Source: JBBQZU01 sp041749535
GTDB lineage: Bacteria > Bacteroidota > Bacteroidia > Flavobacteriales_D > Cryomorphaceae
Assembly (NCBI GenBank): GCA_041749535.1
Contig: JBGTBE010000017.1
Span: 1 to 64,000 of the forward strand
Direction of reading: 5' to 3'
DNA: 64,000 bases
How positions within the stretch are numbered: the first letter of the stretch is position 1; the number at the start of each line of letters is the position of its first letter. Under the pieces are notes generated by a model. That model did not search any database. It saw only the letters and a list, made by a program, of their open reading frames with translations, and was not told the DNA's origin. Positions 33,801 through 40,910 of the stretch are shown here, piece by piece. A program made the translations under genes and the position numbers.

Positions 33801-36329
33801 AAATGATTTGTATGGTGCATAGTTCACGCTGGTGTAGTCAACAGAAAAATTACCTCCTGGCTCAAATACTTTGGTGAAAAAGCTCAGTTTCATCATGCCC
33901 GGGGCTTTTTCGGCCTTGTTTTTCAGGTTTACTTTTATGGCAGCTTTCCCGTTGGCGTCGAGGCCGCCTTCATACACTACTTCTTCGCTTCCGGCACCCG
34001 TGTATTCCAGGCTGTTGTCGAAATGATACCCTGTCCATTTGTCGAACTTGGTTTTGGTGGATGTCATGCGCATTTCTACTTTGGCAGTAAGGCCAGAAGC
34101 TATTGCACCATGCAACCAACGCGCTTCGAGAGAAGTGTTAAGTTCATCTGCGGATGTAATGACTTTCGACCCAAATTCGAAATCGATTTTGAGTCTGTTG
34201 GGTTTCACAGTTTCTATTTTCAAACTTTTGGAATAGGAGCGGTTGCCTACGTGAAAAGTTGCTGTGTAGTCACCCGTTGGGGCATCTGCATCTGTGCTTG
34301 AGCGAAAATCGTAGAATCCGTTCACCGATTCGCTGCGTGTAAACTTCTGCACCACTTGCCCATTGGGGTTGCGAAGTTCAAAGTTTACGGGATGATTTTC
34401 CGGTAGTAGTTTATCCCGATCCTCCATCACAAAGTTAAGGTAGAGTGAATCGCCGGGACGCCAAACGCCTCGCTCTCCGTAGATATAGCCTTTCACCCCA
34501 TCTTGTACATTGGCCCCCGCCACCTCAAATTTCGAAAGCGACAGGCTGCTGGCAGGATCTACCTTGAGCCATGTTTTACGGTTGCCAACTGTAGCAACTG
34601 CAACGAAAGGTTTGCCGGGTATTTTGAGCGCAGCAAAGCCTTCATTGTTGCTTTTGGCAGTGCCCATAGATTGCTGCTGAAAATCAAAGACTTCAACCTG
34701 GGCACCTACAACTGGTAGTGCTGTGCTAAGGTCAGTTACAACAAGCAGCATTTGCCCGTCTCCACCCATTTTGGCCATAAGGCCCATATCAGTAGCCATA
34801 AAGGTGCGCTCCACCCTTTGCCTGTACCCGCCATAGTAGGCTGCATGGCAGGGATTGTCTCGGTTGTCCCAATCCCACTCGCTGAAGTCGTAGTAATCAT
34901 CTACAAAATAATAAGGGTCTAGATTTCCATCGGCTGTTCCTTGTTGAAATTGCGTTTCAGTAGATGCAACATTTCCTGTAAGGCAAGCTCCAGCAATGGA
35001 TTGCTCATCTCCACATGGATAGCAGGCATACTCTGGCCTGAATCTGATTTGAACCTTATAGAATGCTCCGGGGTCGGGCGCAATGATCTCTGCAAGATTC
35101 ACATAGTACCTCTGCCATGATTGAATATTTCCCCGCGATGCAGCCCTTAGGTCTATGTGTCGCTTGTAGATATGCCTTCCTATTTGGTTCAAGTAGGTAT
35201 TGTTGCTATTCAGATCATATTCCTGCAGGTATTGGAGAATATTGTTTGTGAATACCTTGGTGATGTACACATCTACTGCACGGAGCGATACTGCTTCGAA
35301 TGGTATGATGAGCCCCTGACTCACAGGCATGATGGACTTGTCGCCAACCATACGAACGGCTGGTTTGTCTTGTTCAAAGCTGAGCACAGTGCTAAAATGT
35401 TGTGGCATCATCTTGCCTGCAGTATTTTTTATGGACTCAAGTACCGTTAGCAAGCGGCTGCCATTTACCTGCCCATCGGGAAATACCTCGACCACATGAC
35501 CTGATATGGTGAATGTGAGCCCGTTGACGCCTTCTATGTTTATTATGCTGCCTAGCTTTTGCTCGGCTATTGGGTCGGAGAAATAAATTTCAATTGATTG
35601 TTGGGGCTGGCTTTTTGATTTTGTGCTCGTAACGCTAAAATCGCCCAATGCCGGAATGGCTACCACCATCCTGCCCTTGTCTGATGTGCCAATGCCAGCA
35701 CCATCCCAGGATATAACTACAGAATCTGCACTTTCACTTCTCACAGCATTCTCCACTTCAAAAGTTAATTGTTGTGGTGTTTGTTCAGAAAAGGTCATGT
35801 TAAGTTTGCGTTTGCCTTGAGCAGCTTCAAACACAGACTTAATAAGTGATGATTCTACCCGATCCGCACAGGTTATGATTCCTGTAATTTTCACCCTGGT
35901 CAGGTCATTGTAGTCGTATGCCTGTGGGCCGTCAGTGTAAACTGACAATTGCTGTCCAATGGTTTGAAAACTGAATTGGAATGTACGGTGCCCATCAGGC
36001 ACATCCATGATTTTTCCAAGTAATAAGCTGGCAGTGTAATGGGTATTTCCTGCAAGTGGTTCATCGGGAGTGAACACCAGCGTGTATTCATTTGCCAGGT
36101 GGGTATGGCCTACAGTATGTGGTTGCAAGGAAATGATGTCTTCAGGAAGTACGCCTGAAAAAGGCTGCGCAAGTTGAATTGTAATGGGTTGATATGCAGA
36201 TATCAATCCCGCTGTGTATCCACTGATGTATGCACCAAAAGCAGGGTCTACAACCACAGGCTTTGCAGGCTTATCGCTCGTACATGCAGTTAGCAGGAGC
36301 AAGGATGAAATGATCAGGAAGTGCTTCAT
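30801..36329 (-). CDS. Bacterial alpha-2-macroglobulin lipoprotein
   Basis: Very large lipoprotein, 1842 residues, with lipobox LLTAC at the N-terminus (Cys about residue 16). It has the macroglobulin-domain series of the bacterial YfhM type, a bait-region-like stretch after the MG domains, and a thioester motif CVEQ (codons at 32136-32147, about residue 1395) within YPHGCVEQITSAAFPQL, followed by a helical thioester domain and a receptor-binding-like C-terminus. It should trap proteases by covalent linkage in the periplasm. It is followed by pbpC after 20 bp. I start at 36329 because the in-frame extension to 36395 hides the lipobox signal peptide. Confidence 0.92.
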   Translation of the reverse strand: MKHFLIISSLLLLTACTSDKPAKPVVVDPAFGAYISGYTAGLISAYQPITIQLAQPFSGVLPEDIISLQPHTVGHTHLANEYTLVFTPDEPLAGNTHYTASLLLGKIMDVPDGHRTFQFSFQTIGQQLSVYTDGPQAYDYNDLTRVKITGIITCADRVESSLIKSVFEAAQGKRKLNMTFSEQTPQQLTFEVENAVRSESADSVVISWDGAGIGTSDKGRMVVAIPALGDFSVTSTKSKSQPQQSIEIYFSDPIAEQKLGSIINIEGVNGLTFTISGHVVEVFPDGQVNGSRLLTVLESIKNTAGKMMPQHFSTVLSFEQDKPAVRMVGDKSIMPVSQGLIIPFEAVSLRAVDVYITKVFTNNILQYLQEYDLNSNNTYLNQIGRHIYKRHIDLRAASRGNIQSWQRYYVNLAEIIAPDPGAFYKVQIRFRPEYACYPCGDEQSIAGACLTGNVASTETQFQQGTADGNLDPYYFVDDYYDFSEWDWDNRDNPCHAAYYGGYRQRVERTFMATDMGLMAKMGGDGQMLLVVTDLSTALPVVGAQVEVFDFQQQSMGTAKSNNEGFAALKIPGKPFVAVATVGNRKTWLKVDPASSLSLSKFEVAGANVQDGVKGYIYGERGVWRPGDSLYLNFVMEDRDKLLPENHPVNFELRNPNGQVVQKFTRSESVNGFYDFRSSTDADAPTGDYTATFHVGNRSYSKSLKIETVKPNRLKIDFEFGSKVITSADELNTSLEARWLHGAIASGLTAKVEMRMTSTKTKFDKWTGYHFDNSLEYTGAGSEEVVYEGGLDANGKAAIKVNLKNKAEKAPGMMKLSFFTKVFEPGGNFSVDYTSVNYAPYKSFTGIRIPEGKMWGGALETDQAHQIDLVTVDPLGKQINRSELEVSVYRINNRWWYDRYDGENFNFLNSSSYYKVKTEKAKMNEGKGSYSLRIEKNDWGSYLIVARDLVSGHSSAQFVYFDWPYWMRANRVESEASTILGFSSDKQKYNVGETIKLTFPSPSNGRALVCIENGTRIIEKRWVETKAGETHVELAVTAEMTPNVFAHIALIQPHAQTENDRPIRMFGVIPLSIEDLNTKLEPVIASPSVLRPETIAEIKVSEANGKAMTYTLAVVDEGLLDLTRFKTPNPWDQFYAPEALGVKTWDMFDLVIGAFGQNIGTLLSIGGDDEALDPSKQKAMRFIPMVRYMGPFTLSKGKGATHKIQVPNYVGSVRVMVVAGQNEAWGSAEKSIPVRSPLMVLGTLPRVLGPGEKVSLPVNVFAMEDHVKNVQIKVTTTSLFKNSGTTSRSVSFERTGESMVQFELETAEKIGVAKLTIEATSGAEKSVHEIEIDVRSPNPPYTTSEEKMLQPGEKWQKNFERFGMEGTNKAVLEISNMPSLNLESRLSYLIQYPHGCVEQITSAAFPQLYLSQLTQLNAEKQAQVDHHIKETLKRLRAYQISSGGLAYWPGRNYYSDWGTTYSGHFILEAEAKGYALPAGLKQSWLRFQADAARRWNTSTERDQSWSQRAQAYRLFTLARAAKPDLGAMNLLRDRSDMDGSAKWILALAYAEAGQSEAAKKLIATAPKTISPYTELEHTYGSDLRDEAFVLLAMQKLGMNSDAAFIAKKIAGSIGSSEPYSTQTTAMSLCALSTFFGGKPTSTGLKAKLNEGANTIDIATGKPISSHTLKASNANGTFTLQNNGSQALFAKLMITGQPIAGKEERKSQHIKMEVKYTDANFKEIDPARLKAGTDFIAEVKVYNIGSRGNLSEMALVQVFPSGWEILNHRLEENAEETSTPTYQDVRDDRVMSYFGLARNKAVVYKVRLNANYAGRYYLPATLCYAMYDESIMATEPGRWVEVIK

Positions 36330-36634
36330 GTATGTAGGCTTAATTGGTGGTTCGAAATACTGAAAGTAAGCGATGAAGATATGCACTGCCTTCACAGGAA
36401 TTGAGAGCCGTTGAAAACTCCTGAAAAATCAATGTTCACTGCCTGAGATAACAGAAGAAGCACAGCGGCTATTGCAGTTGTTTTGCCTGTTTGAATAATT
36501 TAACTTATTGAGATTCAGATTTGAAAAATTATTCAGACTTTGATTTTTAACTTGTTGGGAGCACTTTCGTCAAATGCGTAATGCATAGCAAGCAATGGAG
36601 TAACTTTGTCCACAGACAATCACACAATGGTCTA
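36330..36634 (+). other. Divergent intergenic region, A2M operon and secreted unknown
   Basis: About 305 bp without a supported gene. For the plus strand, a TTG near 36541, 19 bp spacing and CACTTTCG is a weak promoter candidate. For the minus strand, a TACTTTCA-like element near 36362-36369 lies 33 bp before the A2M start. No repeats or RNA seen. Confidence 0.3.
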
Positions 36635-37240
36635 ATGCGTGTTAGACATTTTTCATTCAGTATACTTCTGCTACTTTTTGCCATTCTCCCTAGTGTGATT
36701 CAGGCGCAGGGACCTGATGAAGATTATTATTCAAGAAATCAGGACCACTTTGCCATCACGGATGGCCTGTACCAAAGCATTGATGACTTTATAAATGGCA
36801 AGCCAATAGGCAATGCCATCTACTCTGTGACTTCTGTGGGCAACGGAGGGAAAAAGGTGCATATGAACAACGATGCTGGCGTGTATCAGGCGGTGCTTCT
36901 TGTATATGACGGTATAGTGTATGCGGGCACTCCCATGTCGAAAAGGCAGCGCTTTATGCCTTTTAAAGGTTCTGCTTCCGACCGGTATCGCTACCTCGTC
37001 ACCAGTCCCACACGCCTAGCCAATAAGGGAGAGATTATAATCAAGTATGATTATGTAATCTTCGACAATGTGTACAAGGACATCAAAGCCCTCAGCCCCG
37101 AGAAGGTGGGTGCTTTCTTTGCAGATTACCCCGATCAGTATGTGAGGTGGCAATTTGCCCGCCACCGGGACATGCGTCTTTTCGATTCCCTTATGGAAGA
37201 TATAAACGCATCTCTATCTGGTGAGTTGGGTTCCAAATAA
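36635..37240 (+). CDS. Secreted protein of unknown function
   Basis: Exported protein of 201 residues with a strong signal peptide (MRVRHFSFSILLLLFAILPS, cut after VIQAQ at about residue 25). The mature part contains short beta-like stretches (VYQAVLLVYDGIVYAGTPM) and an alpha C-terminus with FFADYPDQYVRWQFARH. No lipobox, no T9SS domain and no family that I recognise. The frame extends back to 36581, but only the start at 36635 makes a normal signal peptide. It stands alone between divergent A2M and co-directional dinB, with 159 bp to the latter. Function not inferable. Confidence 0.7.
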   Translation: MRVRHFSFSILLLLFAILPSVIQAQGPDEDYYSRNQDHFAITDGLYQSIDDFINGKPIGNAIYSVTSVGNGGKKVHMNNDAGVYQAVLLVYDGIVYAGTPMSKRQRFMPFKGSASDRYRYLVTSPTRLANKGEIIIKYDYVIFDNVYKDIKALSPEKVGAFFADYPDQYVRWQFARHRDMRLFDSLMEDINASLSGELGSK

Positions 37241-37399
37241 CTTTTGCTAATAATTCGGGTATTTTTTATGTATGCTAAAGTTAATAGCTATCTTGCGGAT
37301 GTAATTAAAGCCAAATATTTTTAGGTTTAAATTATTATAAATATTCTGTTATACAGATATTTATGTTTTCTAATAGAACAATCACTTTAGATAATTCCT

Positions 37400-38608
37400 A
37401 TGTCCGTAATCACCCATCTTGATCTGGACACTTTTTTTGTTTCTGTAGAGCGGCTTATGGACAGCCGTCTCAATGGCAAGCCCATTCTCATAGGTGGTAT
37501 TACCGATCGCGGGGTGGTGGCATCCTGCAGCTACGAGGCGCGCTCCTTTGGAATACACTCGGCCATGCCTATGCGTCAGGCCCGGGAGCTCTGTCCTGAG
37601 GCCATAGTGATACGGGGCAACTCTTCAAACTACTCTAAATATTCTGACCTGGTAACCGACATTATCCGCGACCGGGTACCTCTTTTCGAGAAAACATCCA
37701 TCGATGAGTTTTATGTTGACCTTACCGGTATGGATAAGTTTTTCGGGAGTTTGAAGCTGGCAGGCGAGCTGCGCCAAACCATCATGCGCGAATCGGGATT
37801 GCCTATATCGTTTGGTCTTTCGGTAAATAAAACGGTGAGCAAGGTGGCTACTGGCGAGGCAAAGCCCAACAATCAGCTGTACGTACCTGAGGGTACTGAG
37901 AAGCCTTTCTTGGCACCTCTTTCGGTGAAAAAAATCCCTATGGTAGGCGACAAAACGTACCAAACCCTCTGCAACCTTGGCGTGAAGAGAATAGGGGTGA
38001 TTCAAGAGATGCCTTTGGAAATGATGGAAAAAACCCTTGGGAAGAACGGGGGGCTTATCTGGCGTAAGGCCAACGGTATCGATTCATCGCCTGTGGTGCC
38101 TTTCAACGAACGCAAGAGCATATCTACGGAGCGCACCTTCGACCGTGATACTACCGATGTGCAAAAGCTGCAAAGCATTCTCGTTGCGATGGGGGAAAAC
38201 CTGGCTTTTCAGTTGCGCCGGGGCAAGAAGCTTACCGCCTGCATCACCGTGAAGGTGAGATACAGCGATTTTGACACACGCACCCTGCAAGCCCGTGTGC
38301 CATATACCGCCGCTGACCATGTCATCATTCCCCGGGTGAAGGAGATGTTTAGCAAACTGTACAATCGCCGTCTGCTGGTAAGGCTCATAGGCGTACGGTT
38401 CAGCCATTTGGTAGGAGGTGGGCATCAGATCAATCTTTTTGACGATGCGGAAGAAATGATCAACCTCTACCAGGCGCTGGACAGGGTGAGGATACGCTTT
38501 GGTGACCGCGCCGTGATACGCGCTGCAGGAATTGAAGCAAGAACCATAGGAAGAAGCAACCCCTTTGACGGGAGTGCCCCTATGTTGCTGGCCAACAGGA
38601 GGCAATAG
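37400..38608 (+). CDS. dinB: Y-family DNA polymerase IV (DinB/UmuC)
   Basis: Translesion polymerase of 402 residues. The palm carboxylates are in HLDLDTFFVSVE (residues 6-16) and TSIDEFYVDLTG (about 100-111), with CSYEARSFGIHSAMP between them; HhH/thumb follows (VKKIPMVGDKTYQTLCNLGV), then the little-finger domain (from about 235). The C-terminal end of typical DinB carries a beta-clamp peptide; here QINLFDD (about 342-348) is a good match to QxxLF. An upstream TTG-N20-TATTTTTA pair (37293-37323) is a weak promoter candidate in AT-rich sequence. Confidence 0.93.
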   Translation: MSVITHLDLDTFFVSVERLMDSRLNGKPILIGGITDRGVVASCSYEARSFGIHSAMPMRQARELCPEAIVIRGNSSNYSKYSDLVTDIIRDRVPLFEKTSIDEFYVDLTGMDKFFGSLKLAGELRQTIMRESGLPISFGLSVNKTVSKVATGEAKPNNQLYVPEGTEKPFLAPLSVKKIPMVGDKTYQTLCNLGVKRIGVIQEMPLEMMEKTLGKNGGLIWRKANGIDSSPVVPFNERKSISTERTFDRDTTDVQKLQSILVAMGENLAFQLRRGKKLTACITVKVRYSDFDTRTLQARVPYTAADHVIIPRVKEMFSKLYNRRLLVRLIGVRFSHLVGGGHQINLFDDAEEMINLYQALDRVRIRFGDRAVIRAAGIEARTIGRSNPFDGSAPMLLANRRQ

Positions 38609-38611
38609 CAC

Positions 38612-39307
38612 TTAATGATGCAAGCCGCACTCTTTCTTGCCGCTTAACTCCCACCACCATCGCCCAGCCCTGAAATCTTCATTGGGTTTGATGGCACGGG
38701 TGCAAGGGGCGCAACCTATACTTACAAATCCTTTGTCGTGCAGGGAGTTGTATGGTATATCGTGTTTCGCAATTTCAGTTTTCAAATCTTCCCATGTCCA
38801 ATCTATAATAGGGTGAACCTTAATGACTTTATTGGTCTGATCATATTCTGAAATGTCAAGTTTCTTCCTGTTCGGCGATTGACCAGCCCTCAAACCGGTA
38901 ATCCAAATATCGGCACCTTGAAGGGCGCGGGTGAGTGGCTCAACTTTGCGAATGTAACAGCACTCCTTTCTGTTTTCAACTGAATCGTAAAAGCTGAACT
39001 TGCCCTTCTCATTTTCCAGCTTTTCTACAGCATCCTTGTTGGGATAGTATATTTCAATGGTTTTGCCATAGCGCGCTTCTGTTGCTTCCAGTACCTTATA
39101 GGTTTCATCAAACATGCGCCAGGTATCCAGTGTAAACACGCGTATGGGTAGGTTGTGGGTGTAAATACAATGCGTGATTACCTGGTCCTCCATTCCCAAA
39201 CTTGTGGAGAAAGTCACGTGCTTAAATTTTTCTGTAAGAACACGCAGGAAGGCTGGCAAATTAAGACTTCTTGAGTTTTCTATTAGGTGGTTATCACTGC
39301 TGCTCAT
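38612..39307 (-). CDS. cysH: Assimilatory adenylylsulfate (APS) reductase
   Basis: Reductase of 231 residues that converts APS to sulfite with thioredoxin. It has the P-loop-like STSLGMEDQV (about 34-43) and the four cysteines that bind a [4Fe-4S] cluster, C116-C117 and C199-x2-C202, so it is of the APS rather than PAPS type. The catalytic Cys is in the C-terminal ECGLH motif (C227). It is the last gene of the sulfate-reduction operon, 21 bp after the siroheme-synthase gene. Its expression is probably governed by the tandem cysteine attenuators at 43061-43300. ATP sulfurylase genes (cysDN) are not in the window. Confidence 0.93.
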   Translation of the reverse strand: MSSSDNHLIENSRSLNLPAFLRVLTEKFKHVTFSTSLGMEDQVITHCIYTHNLPIRVFTLDTWRMFDETYKVLEATEARYGKTIEIYYPNKDAVEKLENEKGKFSFYDSVENRKECCYIRKVEPLTRALQGADIWITGLRAGQSPNRKKLDISEYDQTNKVIKVHPIIDWTWEDLKTEIAKHDIPYNSLHDKGFVSIGCAPCTRAIKPNEDFRAGRWWWELSGKKECGLHH

Positions 39308-39328
39308 AAGTTCAATAAGGGGTGATGA

Positions 39329-40084
39329 CTAATCGTTTAATTGGTTGAGTTGCTGAGGTATTTCCACAGATGCTGACACATTATCGGTATTCCATAAACT
39401 ACTGAATAATAAATGTCCGGCAATCATTATTAAAAGTATTGCTGCAATAAAGGCTGTACCTCTAAGCAATCGCTCAATTGGGGACAGGTTTCGTTTTTTT
39501 CTATAGGCCAGGGTCGCTTCATTGAGCACTTTGATCTTGGCATCAATGTTACCTTCTACAGTATTTCTTATGGCCGCCAGATTGTGTACAATTGTGTCGA
39601 GATCATCGGGTAGGGCGCTGCCAATAATCTCCTTGAGTCTCTTTGCCAAGGTTGGTGACTTTCCGTTGGTGGAGATTCCTATTTTCACATGGCCTTTCCT
39701 CACTACAGAACCCAAATAGAAGTCACAGAGCCCAGGCTTGTCGGCAAAATTTGAGAGTATTCCTGCTTTGCGCGTTATTACCCGGATTTCTTCACTCATT
39801 GTTGGGTCGTCAATGGCACAAATTACCAGATCGATGTTTTGAAGGTGAGATGGGTTGAATGCATCTTTAATCAGCTCAATATTTCTATACTCTGCTGCAA
39901 TATTCTCAACATCACCTGAGAACTCCTTCGCCACCAACCTTATTTTCGTGCGGGGTGAGTTCAAAAGCACCGCATCGAGTTTCTCTTTGCCTACTTTTCC
40001 CCCACCCACAACGAGCAGGTGAAGCGCGTGAAGCTTCATAAATACCGGAAAGAGCGGATTCTGGTTCTCTGCGTTGCTATTCAT
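39329..40084 (-). CDS. Precorrin-2 dehydrogenase / sirohydrochlorin ferrochelatase domain protein
   Basis: 251-residue protein matching the N-terminal CysG/Met8p module that oxidises precorrin-2 and may insert iron to give siroheme. The NAD-binding motif is LLVVGGGKVGKEKLDA; GISTNGKSPTLAKRLKE is the characteristic dimer/active-site segment. A hydrophobic helix near the C-terminus (about 218-238) is unusual and suggests membrane attachment. ATG 40084 overlaps the upstream cobA stop by 8 bp; an ATG further upstream at 40102 is also in frame. It supplies the cofactor for the sulfite reductase of the same operon. Confidence 0.9.
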   Translation of the reverse strand: MNSNAENQNPLFPVFMKLHALHLLVVGGGKVGKEKLDAVLLNSPRTKIRLVAKEFSGDVENIAAEYRNIELIKDAFNPSHLQNIDLVICAIDDPTMSEEIRVITRKAGILSNFADKPGLCDFYLGSVVRKGHVKIGISTNGKSPTLAKRLKEIIGSALPDDLDTIVHNLAAIRNTVEGNIDAKIKVLNEATLAYRKKRNLSPIERLLRGTAFIAAILLIMIAGHLLFSSLWNTDNVSASVEIPQQLNQLND

Positions 40085-40910
40085 TTGCGTCGTCGTTTTC
40101 AAGGCTGGGTTGTAGTCCCATTTCAGACTTTATTCTTTCAAGCAACTCAATTGCATTTACTTCATCCGCAATTTCAGGGGTCTTGAATCTCAGCTTTACC
40201 ACTTCACCTATTACTATGACTGCAGGTGCTACAATTCCATTCTCTTTTACTTTTGCTTCTATGTCACTTATTTTTCCGGTCACGGTGCGCTCCGAAGTCA
40301 ATGAACCATTGCTAATTACAGCAACTGATTCATTGGCGCGGCCTGCATTCTTAAATATTTCTGCAATTTCTCCCAGCTTGCCAAGACCCATAAGAATCAC
40401 CACTGTAGCATTCGTTTTCGCTGCATTCTGAATTTCCGGATTCAGGCTACTATCACTTTGGGTGGCAGTAAGCACCCAAAAGCTATTTGCAACACCACGG
40501 TGTGTTACCGGTATCCCTGCAAGGGCAGGCACCGATATGGAGCTAGAAATTCCTGGAATCACCGCTGTTGGAATATTAAACCCTTCCGCGAATTGTATCT
40601 CTTCCATGCCACGCCCGAATACAAAAGAATCACCTCCCTTAAGGCGCACGACATGACCATGTGTGAATGCAAAATCCACCAGCAAGGCGTTGATCTGCTC
40701 TTGCGTATATGCTTTTGTACCTTTTCTTTTTCCTACGAATAGTTTGATGGCACCTTCTTGCGCAAAGTCGAGTAAATCGGGGTTTACAAGGGCATCGTAA
40801 AGCAATACATCTGCCTGCTTGATGGCATTCATACCCTTCACTGATATGAGTTCAGGGTCGCCGGGTCCGGCACCTACCAAGGTTATTTTGGGTTCTTTGT
40901 ACCGTTTCAT
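40077..40910 (-). CDS. cobA: Uroporphyrinogen-III C-methyltransferase
   Basis: SUMT enzyme of 277 residues, which methylates uroporphyrinogen III twice with SAM to give precorrin-2, the branch point to siroheme. Signatures: LVGAGPGDPELISVKG at the N-terminus, VRLKGGDSFVFGRGMEE (about 88-104) and the VIPGISSSISVPALAGIPVTHRG stretch. It overlaps the sulfite reductase stop by 4 bp (ATGA-type) and the next gene's start by 8 bp, so the operon is tightly coupled. Gene context (siroheme plus sulfite reductase) says it serves sulfate assimilation rather than B12 synthesis. Confidence 0.94.
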   Translation of the reverse strand: MKRYKEPKITLVGAGPGDPELISVKGMNAIKQADVLLYDALVNPDLLDFAQEGAIKLFVGKRKGTKAYTQEQINALLVDFAFTHGHVVRLKGGDSFVFGRGMEEIQFAEGFNIPTAVIPGISSSISVPALAGIPVTHRGVANSFWVLTATQSDSSLNPEIQNAAKTNATVVILMGLGKLGEIAEIFKNAGRANESVAVISNGSLTSERTVTGKISDIEAKVKENGIVAPAVIVIGEVVKLRFKTPEIADEVNAIELLERIKSEMGLQPSLENDDANE

